DNA of 6,286 nucleotides from ZC4RG30 sp031424095 (GCA_031424095.1 JANPGU010000295.1:1-6286); one strand, 5' to 3'. Counted from the stretch's first letter, positions 1 to 6,210 are shown. A program made the numbers and translations. Notes: generated by a model not told the origin, from the sequence alone.

Positions 1-431
1 CCGCCCAGCGTCTCGGCATGGCGCACGCCCACATGCAGCGCAGTCGCGCCACCCTGCGAGAAGCCGGCGAGCACGATGCGAGCGGGTGCGATGCCCGCGT
101 CGCGCTCGCGCGCGATGTAGCCTTCAATGCGCGTGCGAGTGAGCGCGAGGCCCGCTTCATCATCGCGTCCTTCGGGCGTCAGCTCGCGGATGTCATACCA
201 GGCGCGCATGGCGTAGCCCGCATTGACGGTGACCGGCTGCACCTCGGCATGCGGGAATATGAAACGCACGCGCGCGGATTCCGGGAATTGCAGCTCGGGC
301 ACCATCGGCACGAAATCGAAACCGTCGGCGCCCAGTCCATGCATCCAGATGACAGCCGCATCCGCCGGCCCGGCGGCTGGCGCGATGATGACTTCGTTCT
401 CGTTCTCGGTGATCGTGGTAGGCACGGCCAT
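1..431 (-). CDS. Carboxylesterase/phospholipase-family alpha/beta hydrolase (partial, 3' end outside window)
   Basis: The first 143 codons of a serine hydrolase of the Abhydrolase_2 family (bacterial carboxylesterase EstB/YpfH and lysophospholipase-like enzymes), which cleave carboxyl ester bonds and usually act in the cytoplasm. Seen in the sequence: a beta strand followed by the oxyanion-region motif WMHGLGADG (residues 29-37), the family segment MRAWYDI (75-81), and the nucleophile elbow GFSQGG with the likely catalytic serine at residue 125. The catalytic Asp and His lie beyond the window edge and cannot be checked. Full-length relatives are about 210-230 residues, so roughly one third is missing. 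The ATG at 431 shares one base with the stop of the upstream gene (TGATG) and has no clear Shine-Dalgarno, so translation is probably coupled. It is the last visible gene of the molybdenum-hydroxylase operon. A role in making or handling an ester linked to that enzyme's substrate is conceivable but unproven. Confidence 0.88.
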   Translation of the reverse strand, partial: MAVPTTITENENEVIIAPAAGPADAAVIWMHGLGADGFDFVPMVPELQFPESARVRFIFPHAEVQPVTVNAGYAMRAWYDIRELTPEGRDDEAGLALTRTRIEGYIARERDAGIAPARIVLAGFSQGGATALHVGVRHAETLG

Positions 432-823
432 CAGCCCGGTTGCGATGCGGCCTTACCGGCCTGCTCGATCAGGAACAGATCGGTGAGCAGTGCGCGCAGA
501 TGCACGGACGCATTGAGGTTGTCCACCAGCAGCGAGGCGATCTTCTCGCGGCTCAGCACAAGCCCGATCGCACCACGCGCGGCCTTCACGTCGCGCTCCA
601 CTGCATCGGTGAAATCGGCGACCCCGGATGAAGCCGGCAATCCCGCAAAAGCGACGCGGATGGAACCCTGGATGCCAGTCAACGCAGCGTGCATATTCGC
701 AAGCGTGGGGCGCAGCTCGGTGCCGAGATCTTCCTGCCTGCCCTGTGCTGCATAGGCCAGCAGATACTCGTAACCGCGCTCGATGATTTCGATCCGTTCC
801 GCCAGCAATACAGCTTCAGTCAC
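431..823 (-). CDS. Hypothetical helical protein, 130 aa
   Basis: I do not recognise this protein. It is predicted to be 130 residues, soluble and almost wholly alpha-helical, with no cysteine, no signal peptide and no membrane span. Amphipathic helices run roughly over residues 2-27, 32-60, 68-90 and 92-122, with many Leu, Ala, Glu and Arg, as in a small helical bundle. The GTG start at 823 was chosen because it forms an 8-bp overlap (GTGACTGA) with the stop of the cytochrome b gene and has a purine-rich GGAA about 5 bases upstream. An in-frame ATG at 868 would overlap the cytochrome by 53 bp and is less likely. Its own stop overlaps the esterase start. The coupling on both sides makes it a genuine operon member. 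Candidate roles, all inference, are assembly or chaperoning of the membrane-bound enzyme, or stress-type helical binding. Confidence 0.72.
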   Translation of the reverse strand: MTEAVLLAERIEIIERGYEYLLAYAAQGRQEDLGTELRPTLANMHAALTGIQGSIRVAFAGLPASSGVADFTDAVERDVKAARGAIGLVLSREKIASLLVDNLNASVHLRALLTDLFLIEQAGKAASQPG

Positions 824-1406
824 CGCGTTCCACCCGCTCCACGTCATGTTCAGGCGTAAGGTCGGCACGGGTGACCCATCCGGTCAGCATCGCCCGCAGA
901 TAGGCCCGCTTTTCCGGCAGGATGCCAAAGTACACATGCACCAGGATGAGGAACACGGACAGCAGCGCTGCCAGGTCGTGCAGCAGCGTCAGCACGCCCC
1001 ATGCCGCCAGCGAGCGCACATAGGGATCGCGCTCGAGAAAGGAAACCCCTGCTTTGCGCAACATCAGCAGCCCGGTGACGATGGCTGCCAGCACTGCCAC
1101 GGTCCAGGCCAGATGCATGAGCTTTTGCGGCAGGGTGTATTTGCCGGCGCGACCGCTCTGCAAATCATTGCCGAGAATTGCAAACACCTTCGAGGGTTTT
1201 TGCCAGAACAGTCCGCGCACGATGTGCAGCAGGATCAGCAGGGTCAGCACCAATCCGGCGACCCAGTGGATTCCGTACCAGGCAAAACGCACACCGACGA
1301 TCGGCAGCAGGCTGGTAACCAGCAGCACGGTCATCGTGGCGGCAGTCAGCCAGTGAAACAGCCGGTCGATGCCGGCGTGGCGAAGTATCTTGTTGTCCTG
1401 CGCCAT
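816..1406 (-). CDS. Membrane cytochrome b, formate dehydrogenase gamma / cytochrome b561 type
   Basis: An integral membrane di-heme cytochrome b (196 aa) expected to take electrons from a periplasmic oxidoreductase and reduce quinone. Four hydrophobic spans are visible at about residues 17-39, 43-66, 96-116 and 137-162. Candidate heme-ligand histidines are H18 in span 1 (FHWL), H61 in span 2 (LLHIVRG), and H143 and H157 in span 4 (LLHDLAA, LVHVYFG). The last pair is 14 residues apart, as recalled for the FdnI gamma subunit of E. coli formate dehydrogenase-N, where span 1 also supplies His18, so both hemes are probably kept. H47 and H98 are additional. The ATG at 1406 has a strong GGAGG 8 bases upstream, inside the end of the preceding small gene, 4 bases past its stop. 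No formate dehydrogenase subunits are nearby; the partner in this operon is the molybdenum hydroxylase, making this its likely membrane electron acceptor. Confidence 0.9.
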   Translation of the reverse strand: MAQDNKILRHAGIDRLFHWLTAATMTVLLVTSLLPIVGVRFAWYGIHWVAGLVLTLLILLHIVRGLFWQKPSKVFAILGNDLQSGRAGKYTLPQKLMHLAWTVAVLAAIVTGLLMLRKAGVSFLERDPYVRSLAAWGVLTLLHDLAALLSVFLILVHVYFGILPEKRAYLRAMLTGWVTRADLTPEHDVERVERGD

Positions 1407-1410
1407 CGCC

Positions 1411-1581
1411 TCAACCTCCGCCTTTGCGCCCGGCGCGCCTGCTGAATGCGCGATAGACCAGATGAACCGCGATCACCGCCACGCCTGCCCAGAATGCAAC
1501 CGGCAGCAGATCCCAGGATGCGCCGTTGACCACCTGCCCGCCGTAGCTGTCATGTCCGTATCGCAGAATATTCATGCTCAT
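1411..1581 (-). CDS. Small single-span membrane protein, 56 aa, between FAD subunit and cytochrome b
   Basis: A short gene readily lost to length cut-offs. It encodes 56 residues starting MSMNILRYGHDSYGG, with a polar, Gly/Tyr-rich N-terminal region, one hydrophobic span at about residues 24-45 containing a histidine (H40), and a basic tail (RAFSRRAGRKGGG). By the positive-inside rule the tail should face the cytoplasm and the N-terminal 20 residues the periplasm. The ATG at 1581 overlaps the stop of the FAD-subunit gene by ATGA and is preceded by ACGGGGC. A second in-frame ATG at 1575 could also serve. Its stop lies 4 bases before the cytochrome b start, and its 3' end carries that gene's GGAGG. 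Placement between enzyme and cytochrome suggests a docking or structural subunit of the membrane complex (inference). I know no named family for it. Confidence 0.72.
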   Translation of the reverse strand: MSMNILRYGHDSYGGQVVNGASWDLLPVAFWAGVAVIAVHLVYRAFSRRAGRKGGG

Positions 1582-2567
1582 GTGCCCCGTATCGCGCGGC
1601 GGATCAGGTTCTCCATCAGCGGCAGCTTGAACTGGTTGAAGTTCAGCGTCTTCGCGTCGTGGGTGCCCAGCAGTGCAACCCTGTCGGCGGTCTCTGCATT
1701 GCGCTTTGCGCCGACCAGCGCCCGCTCCACTTCAGGCAACCTGAACGGAGTACAAGCCACGGCCCCGCACACCAGTCGCGCATCGCGGACGGCATCGCCG
1801 TCCATGCGAAAGGCCGCAGCAATGCTGACGAGCGCGAAATCCCAGACATTGCGGTCGGCGATCTTCTCGAAATAGAACTGCGCACCGGACCAGGTGGCAG
1901 GGATGCGCACGGCAGTGAGGATCTCGCCCGGCTCGATCACCGTCATGCGCTGGATATTGACGTCCGGCCCGATGAAGAAGCGTGACGCTGGCACCACGCG
2001 TTCGCCGCGGCTGCCGGCAATGACCATGCTCGCCTCGAGCGCGGTGAGTGCATTGGCGGTGTCGGAAGGCGTTACGGCCACGCAGCGGCTGGCGTTGAAG
2101 ATCGCATGCTCGCGATTCTGTCCCTGGGGCGTATCGGCATAGCACATGTTGCCGCCGGCACGATAGCAATCCACGCCGCCGCGGTAATACCAGCAACGCG
2201 TGTCCTGGCAGAGATTGCCGCCAAGCGTACCCACGTTGCGGATCTGCGGGCTGGCCACGCGACCCGCAGCCGTAGACAGCAGCGCGTAGCGTTCTTTCAC
2301 GACCGGATCGTTTTCGATCTCGGTGAGCGTGGTCAGCGCGCCGATTTCCAGGCCACCATCGCGGTCACGCACACCGCGCAGCGCGGCGATGCCGGAAATA
2401 TCGATCACGGCATTGGTGCGCTTGATGCGGTTCTTCAGCCAGTCGTAACTGTCCTGGCCGCCGCCGACGATCCAGCCGTCTGCGCCCAGGCGTTTCGCAA
2501 GATCGAGCGCTGCCTCCAGGCTGTCCGGCTGGTACAGGTCGAAATGCGGCATCATGTCCCGTTGCAT
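1578..2567 (-). CDS. Molybdenum hydroxylase FAD-binding subunit with probable [4Fe-4S] loop (PaoB/HcrB/CoxM-like)
   Basis: The medium subunit (329 aa) of a xanthine-oxidase-family enzyme, passing electrons from the [2Fe-2S] clusters through FAD. FAD-binding hallmarks are VGGGQDSYDWLK (residues 34-45), IGALTTLTEIE (75-85) and SPQIRNVGTLGGNL (106-119). Just after the last motif is an insertion with C120, C125, C134, C142 and C162. C125, C134, C142 and C162 match the order of the four cysteines that bind an extra [4Fe-4S] cluster in 4-hydroxybenzoyl-CoA reductase HcrB, and the following NREHAIF...CVAVTPSD resembles E. coli PaoB. A C-terminal CO dehydrogenase flavoprotein-like domain covers about residues 230-328. 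The ATG at 2567 was preferred because AAGGA sits 7 bases upstream, on the stop of the catalytic-subunit gene 10 bases away. An in-frame ATG at 2627 would add 20 residues and a 50-bp overlap without family support. The stop overlaps the next start by ATGA. Confidence 0.93.
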   Translation of the reverse strand: MQRDMMPHFDLYQPDSLEAALDLAKRLGADGWIVGGGQDSYDWLKNRIKRTNAVIDISGIAALRGVRDRDGGLEIGALTTLTEIENDPVVKERYALLSTAAGRVASPQIRNVGTLGGNLCQDTRCWYYRGGVDCYRAGGNMCYADTPQGQNREHAIFNASRCVAVTPSDTANALTALEASMVIAGSRGERVVPASRFFIGPDVNIQRMTVIEPGEILTAVRIPATWSGAQFYFEKIADRNVWDFALVSIAAAFRMDGDAVRDARLVCGAVACTPFRLPEVERALVGAKRNAETADRVALLGTHDAKTLNFNQFKLPLMENLIRRAIRGT

Positions 2568-2577
2568 CGCGACGTCC

Positions 2578-4983
2578 TTACTGACAGTTGACCTGCAGCG
2601 GCCCGTGCGCCTGCGGGCGGCCTGCAAGATGGTTGAGGATCATGTCGGCGACAATCGGCGTGCGATTGAAGACGTGGCCACCGATGGCTTCAGAGATTGC
2701 GCAGAGAAGTGCGGATGCAGCACAGCCCAGCAAAGGCTCACCAATGCCTTTGGTGCCCAGCGGGCTGGAAGGATCGGGCAGGTCCACGCCGACCACCTTG
2801 AAGCGATGCGCGACATCGACATAGGTCGCCGGCTTCGCCTGATAGAAGCTCACGCTGGCAGGCAGTCCGTTCTGCGGGTCGTACACGATGCGTTCGAGTC
2901 CGGCCAGACTGAAGCCCTGCACGGCGCCACTCTTGATCTGTGTTTCCAGACCGGACGGATGGATCACCGTGCCACAGTCCGCGACGCCGACGTAATCCTG
3001 GATCACGTAGCGGCCGGTCTCCAGGTCCAGTTCTATCTGCACGAATGCAGCCGCGAAGGCCGAGGGTGAGCCCGTCATCGGCAGGTTGTCCTTCGCCACA
3101 CCGATCAGGCCCGAGCCGGCCAGGGCCGTTGCAGACACCTGCGTCATCGGATTGATGTCTTTCGGCAGTTCATGTCCGTCGTATCTGCCGCCGAGGACAA
3201 TGGCCTGCTGCGCCGCCTGCGCATAGGTCATGCCCTGACCGGGACTGCCCTTGCGGAACACGCGCTTGCCATCGATGTCGTAGCTGTCGGGCGAGCCACC
3301 GAAACGCCTTGCGGCGATTTCCTTGAGCTTTGTCACCGCATCAGTGGCCGCGACAAAATTGGTGCGCGCCATCGTGAAATTCGTGTTGCTGCCGAACTGG
3401 CCGATGTTCCAGGGCAGATTCCGGCGGCTGTCGCCGCGCTCTATCACCACGTCGGCCCAGTCGATCTTCAACACCTCGGCGGCGATGCGCGAAGTACTCG
3501 AATGCGAAAAGGTGCCGAGATTGCCAACGCCGGTGTGGATATGGATCTTGCCCGTGGGCAGTATGCGCAGCAGGCCGTCGAAGCCGGCGAAGCCTGCCGG
3601 ATGGAACGCCTGCCCGATGGCGACAGCGGTGACCTTGCTGCCCCTGCGCTGCCCGTTCAGCTTGACCCTTTCCTGCCAGTCGAAAATCGCGGCGCCCTTC
3701 TCCAGTGCTTCCTTCTGATAGCAACTGCTCACTGGCGTGCGTTGCGGACCAACCGGCGCGTACATGCCTGGCACGTTGCGCAGACGGATGGCCAGCCGGT
3801 CGATCTTCAATGCGCGCGCCGCCTTGTCGAGCAGCGGCTCCATGATGTGCACCATCTGGTTGTAGCCGGGGCCGCGCTGTGCACTGCGGATTGGCGAATT
3901 CGCATACACCGGAACGCCCCGCCAGCGCATGGCATCAGGCTGGTACAGCACCGTCAGCGCATCCGGCGCATTGCGGAAATCCCAGAAGCTGTTGCAGGCG
4001 CCGTTTTCCTGGACGATGTATAGATCTGCCGCCAGCAGCTTGCCGTCTTCGGCGAACCCCAGCTTCAGCTGGCCCTGGAATCCCAGCCGCGCACTGCCGT
4101 GGTAATACTCTTCGGAACGGCTGACCCGCATCATCACCGGGCGATTGAGCTTCTTCGAGAACAGCGCGGGCAATGCCTGCAGCGGATATGCACCTCCCTT
4201 GGAACCGAAGCCACCGCCGCAATATTCGGCAATCACCACCAGATCCGTGGGCGCGATGCCGATCATGCCGGCCAGCGCAGGCGTGATGAAGGACTGGCTC
4301 TGCGACGACACATGCAGGATGCATTTGCCGTTCTGCCAGTAAGCCATCGCCGTGCGCGGCTCCATGCTGTGATGCGAATTGCTGCCGTGAACGAAGGTTT
4401 CGTCGAGCACCAGCTTCGCCTTGGCAAAGGCTGCATCCACGTCGCCGAAGGTCCAGTCCTGCTTGGGCGCCGCCTGCCCCATCGGCATTCGCGTGCCGGC
4501 ATTGTCGAAATCCTCGGCTTTCCACTTCAGGGTCTGGAAGTCCACGCCGTTTGCCCCAATGTTGCCGTCGGTACGGGCATTGGGCTTGTCGGGATGCAGA
4601 CTGGCCAGCGGATCGACACTGAACGGCAACTCCTCGTACTCGATCTTCAACAGCTCGAGTGCATCCTGTGCCGCGGTTTCTGACTCGGCGGCAACCAGCG
4701 CGATCGGTGCACCCACATAGCCTGGCTCGTTGGTCAGCAGCGGAATTTCCGGTGCGGGTGGATTCTTCACATCACCGGCCGTGAGTATGCCCACGTAGCC
4801 GGCGACCTTCTCGGCCAGTGAGGTATCGATCCTCTTCACGCGAGCATGCGGATAGGGACTGGAAAGCAGCCGTGCGAACACCATGCCTTCGACGCGAAAA
4901 TCCTCGGCGTACTTGGCCTCGCCGGTGATCTTGGCCACCACATCATGGGGCGTGAAATCCTGTCCAAGGAGCTTATGCGCCAT
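2578..4983 (-). CDS. Molybdenum hydroxylase catalytic (molybdopterin-binding) subunit
   Basis: The large subunit (801 aa) of a xanthine dehydrogenase/aldehyde oxidase-family enzyme, holding the molybdenum cofactor and hydroxylating substrate with water-derived oxygen. The N-terminal a/b hammerhead domain covers about residues 15-125 (GEAKYAEDF at 21-29). The cofactor domain follows, with MEPRTAMAYW (207-216), EYCGGGFGSKGG (253-264), SAQRGPGYNQ (367-376), GVGNLGTFS (485-493) and QGFSLAGLE (689-697). The likely catalytic base is E749 in GTKGIGEP (743-750). The usual MGQG-type loop reads GVGNLG here, a subfamily difference near the cofactor. No signal peptide is present, so export would depend on the Tat signal of the small subunit, as in PaoABC. 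The ATG at 4983 has GAGGAG 7 bases upstream and overlaps the preceding gene by 11 bp; an ATG at 5025 would add 14 residues unlike the family. The substrate cannot be assigned. Confidence 0.95.
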   Translation of the reverse strand: MAHKLLGQDFTPHDVVAKITGEAKYAEDFRVEGMVFARLLSSPYPHARVKRIDTSLAEKVAGYVGILTAGDVKNPPAPEIPLLTNEPGYVGAPIALVAAESETAAQDALELLKIEYEELPFSVDPLASLHPDKPNARTDGNIGANGVDFQTLKWKAEDFDNAGTRMPMGQAAPKQDWTFGDVDAAFAKAKLVLDETFVHGSNSHHSMEPRTAMAYWQNGKCILHVSSQSQSFITPALAGMIGIAPTDLVVIAEYCGGGFGSKGGAYPLQALPALFSKKLNRPVMMRVSRSEEYYHGSARLGFQGQLKLGFAEDGKLLAADLYIVQENGACNSFWDFRNAPDALTVLYQPDAMRWRGVPVYANSPIRSAQRGPGYNQMVHIMEPLLDKAARALKIDRLAIRLRNVPGMYAPVGPQRTPVSSCYQKEALEKGAAIFDWQERVKLNGQRRGSKVTAVAIGQAFHPAGFAGFDGLLRILPTGKIHIHTGVGNLGTFSHSSTSRIAAEVLKIDWADVVIERGDSRRNLPWNIGQFGSNTNFTMARTNFVAATDAVTKLKEIAARRFGGSPDSYDIDGKRVFRKGSPGQGMTYAQAAQQAIVLGGRYDGHELPKDINPMTQVSATALAGSGLIGVAKDNLPMTGSPSAFAAAFVQIELDLETGRYVIQDYVGVADCGTVIHPSGLETQIKSGAVQGFSLAGLERIVYDPQNGLPASVSFYQAKPATYVDVAHRFKVVGVDLPDPSSPLGTKGIGEPLLGCAASALLCAISEAIGGHVFNRTPIVADMILNHLAGRPQAHGPLQVNCQ

Positions 4984-5623
4984 GGTAGATCTCCTCGAGA
5001 TTGCCAGCCGCGCGCATGATGGCATTCAGGTAGTTGTCGTAAGCGCCGCAGCGGCAGAGGTTGCCAGACATGGCGTGGCGCGCTTCCTCGCGCGTCGGCT
5101 TCGGGTTCTTCTGCAGCAACGCGACCGCAGCCACCACCTGGCCCGGCGTGCAGAATCCACACTGCGGGCCCAGTTCGTCCACGAATGCCTGCTGCACCGG
5201 ATGCAGTTCACCGTTTGCGCCGCGCAGGCCCTCCACCGTGACCAGCTTGCGGTTGCGCACACTGTGCGTGAGCGTGGAACACGAGTAATAAGTCGTGCCG
5301 TCGATCATCACCGTGCAGGCGCCGCACTCGGCCCGATCGCAACTGAGCTTGGTGCCGGTGAGCCCCAGCTTGTAGCGCAGCGTCATGGCCAGCGTTTCCT
5401 GTGGCAGCACGTCCACACGCCGTAGCTGGCCGTTTACGTTGATCGAAACCAGGCGTTCCACCGAGCCTGCCACGACCCGCCTGCCTGGAGTGCAACCTGC
5501 GATGCCTCCCATGACGAAGCTCGCCGATGAGGCCACTGCACCCGACGCAATCACGCGTTTGATGAATTCACGGCGCGACAAACGTCGGGCTTCCGACTCG
5601 GCGTCGGTGACAGGTTCGATCAT
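4973..5623 (-). CDS. Molybdenum hydroxylase [2Fe-2S] subunit with Tat signal peptide (PaoA-like)
   Basis: The small electron-transfer subunit (216 aa). The N-terminus carries a twin-arginine signal, SRREFIKR (R17, R18), followed by a hydrophobic stretch ending GGIAGC at C44. This resembles a lipobox, so the mature protein may be a Tat-exported lipoprotein. The ferredoxin-like domain has cluster ligands C95, C100, C103 and C115; the helical domain has C155, C158, C190 and C192 (CGFC and CRC), giving the two [2Fe-2S] clusters typical of the family. The core is about 155 residues, as expected, and the extra 60 residues at the front are signal and linker. The ATG at 5623 has AGGGGG 5 bases upstream. 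As first gene of the operon it faces the divergent promoter region, and its 3' end overlaps the catalytic-subunit gene by 11 bp. E. coli PaoA (YagT) is the closest known parallel for a Tat signal on this subunit. Confidence 0.94.
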   Translation of the reverse strand: MIEPVTDAESEARRLSRREFIKRVIASGAVASSASFVMGGIAGCTPGRRVVAGSVERLVSINVNGQLRRVDVLPQETLAMTLRYKLGLTGTKLSCDRAECGACTVMIDGTTYYSCSTLTHSVRNRKLVTVEGLRGANGELHPVQQAFVDELGPQCGFCTPGQVVAAVALLQKNPKPTREEARHAMSGNLCRCGAYDNYLNAIMRAAGNLEEIYHGA

Positions 5624-5649
5624 GACGGCCCCCTGAAGATACCGCCGGA

Positions 5650-5679
5650 AGCGTACGCGCCCTGCCTATGGCGCGGCAA
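5650..5679 (-). promoter_or_regulatory. Possible sigma-70-like promoter for the minus-strand operon
   Basis: On the minus strand, TTGCCG (5679-5674, 4 of 6 matches to the -35 consensus) and TACGCT (5655-5650, 3 of 6 matches to -10) are separated by 18 bases. Transcription would start about 20 bases before the ATG at 5623, leaving room for its AGGGGG ribosome-binding site. The match is weak and the call rests mostly on position. Confidence 0.25.
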
Positions 5680-5704
5680 GCGTCCGCGAAACCCCTGGCC
5701 GCGC

Positions 5705-5710
5705 TACACT
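5705..5710 (+). promoter_or_regulatory. Candidate -10 element (TACACT) for the plus-strand operon
   Basis: TACACT matches the -10 consensus at 4 of 6 positions, including the key first T-A and the last T. It ends 8 bases before the ATG at 5719, so transcription would begin at or within a base or two of the start codon and give a leaderless or nearly leaderless mRNA. No Shine-Dalgarno sequence is visible before that ATG, in keeping with this. No good -35 hexamer lies at the expected distance. Confidence 0.4.
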
Positions 5711-5718
5711 CGATTCAT

Positions 5719-6210
5719 ATGGCAGATCGATGGTCCCTGAAGGTCAACGGCAAGACGCACCAGGTGGATGCCGCCGCCGATACCCCCCTGCTCTACATTC
5801 TGCAGAACGAACTCAAGCTCAAGGGACCGCGGTTCGGCTGCGGCCTTGCGCAGTGCGGTTCCTGCTCGGTGCTGCTCGATGACCGGGAAGTGCGGGCCTG
5901 TGTTACGCCGGTCAGTACGGTGGCGGGTCGCGCAGTCACCACCCTCGAGGGCATTTCAGCCTGGTATGCGGGCAAGAAGGGCCTGCGGCGCGCGCCCGAC
6001 ATGCATCCGGTACAACAGGCGCTGGTGGACGAGCAGGCGCCCCAATGCGGCTATTGCATGAACGGCATGGTGGTAAAGGCGGCTGAACTGCTGGCCACCA
6101 ACCCCGACCCTGACGAAGCCGCGATCCGTAGCGCACTGAACGGACACCTGTGCCGCTGCGGTGCCTACCCATCGATCCTGCGCGCCGTGCAGAAGGCGGC
6201 GAAGGGATGA
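5719..6210 (+). CDS. [2Fe-2S] subunit of a second molybdenum hydroxylase (isoquinoline 1-oxidoreductase alpha, IorA-like)
   Basis: The small iron-sulfur subunit (163 aa) of a two-subunit, IorAB-type molybdenum hydroxylase, relaying electrons from the molybdenum cofactor. First-cluster ligands are C41, C46, C49 and C61 in a plant-ferredoxin-like fold (FGCGLAQCGSCSVLL, residues 39-53). The second cluster is bound by C110, C113, C145 and C147 (CGYC and CRC). MHPVQQALVDEQAPQCGYCMNGM is the usual inter-domain segment, here split as 95-107 and 108-117. Unlike the divergent homologue at 4973-5623 it has no Tat signal, and its length equals the bare family core. The ATG at 5719 gives that core exactly; an upstream ATG at 5668 would add 17 residues with no family character and run through the candidate promoter. 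The 3' end overlaps the next gene by ATGA. It shares the CRCGAY end motif with the divergent subunit but differs clearly elsewhere, so it is not a recent duplicate. Confidence 0.93.
   Translation: MADRWSLKVNGKTHQVDAAADTPLLYILQNELKLKGPRFGCGLAQCGSCSVLLDDREVRACVTPVSTVAGRAVTTLEGISAWYAGKKGLRRAPDMHPVQQALVDEQAPQCGYCMNGMVVKAAELLATNPDPDEAAIRSALNGHLCRCGAYPSILRAVQKAAKG

Larger units (their letters stand above)
5624..5718. promoter_or_regulatory. Divergent intergenic region between two molybdenum-hydroxylase operons
   Basis: This 95-bp gap is the only substantial non-coding stretch in the window and must hold the promoters of both operons unless each is read from further upstream. It also contains a short dyad, CGCGG-n7-CCGCG at 5672-5688, and an 8-bp palindrome GCGTACGC at 5651-5658. 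Either could be an operator, but in DNA this GC-rich such short symmetries arise readily by chance. No riboswitch-sized leader fits here. Confidence 0.6.

Noticed and set aside
18..755. Long plus-strand reading frame (245 codons) opposite the esterase and helical-protein genes
   Set aside because: It runs antisense to two well-supported coupled genes, has Arg/Ala/Ser-rich composition without domain logic, and is explained by GC-rich DNA lacking stop codons.
783..1445. Plus-strand His/Gln-rich frame that could look like a metal-binding protein
   Set aside because: Its His and Gln content is the mirror of the cytochrome b gene's hydrophobic and Leu/Val codons; it is antisense to four clear membrane spans.
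2568..2627. Upstream ATG at 2627 for the FAD subunit (20 extra residues)
   Set aside because: It would overlap the catalytic-subunit gene by 50 bp, the extra residues are Arg-rich and unlike the family, and the ATG at 2567 has AAGGA at ideal spacing.
3172..4023. Plus-strand reading frame of 283 codons inside the molybdopterin-subunit gene
   Set aside because: The opposite strand carries continuous family motifs across the whole region; the plus-strand translation shows no recognisable domain and no ribosome-binding site logic.
5672..5688. Inverted repeat CGCGG-n7-CCGCG as an operator or terminator
   Set aside because: Only five pairs, all G/C, in GC-rich DNA and with no T-run; too likely by chance to call as a regulatory site by itself.
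5668..5718. Upstream ATG at 5668 for the plus-strand [2Fe-2S] subunit (17 extra residues)
   Set aside because: The extension is not a signal peptide, has no ribosome-binding site, and reads through the likely -10 element; the family core begins at the ATG at 5719.
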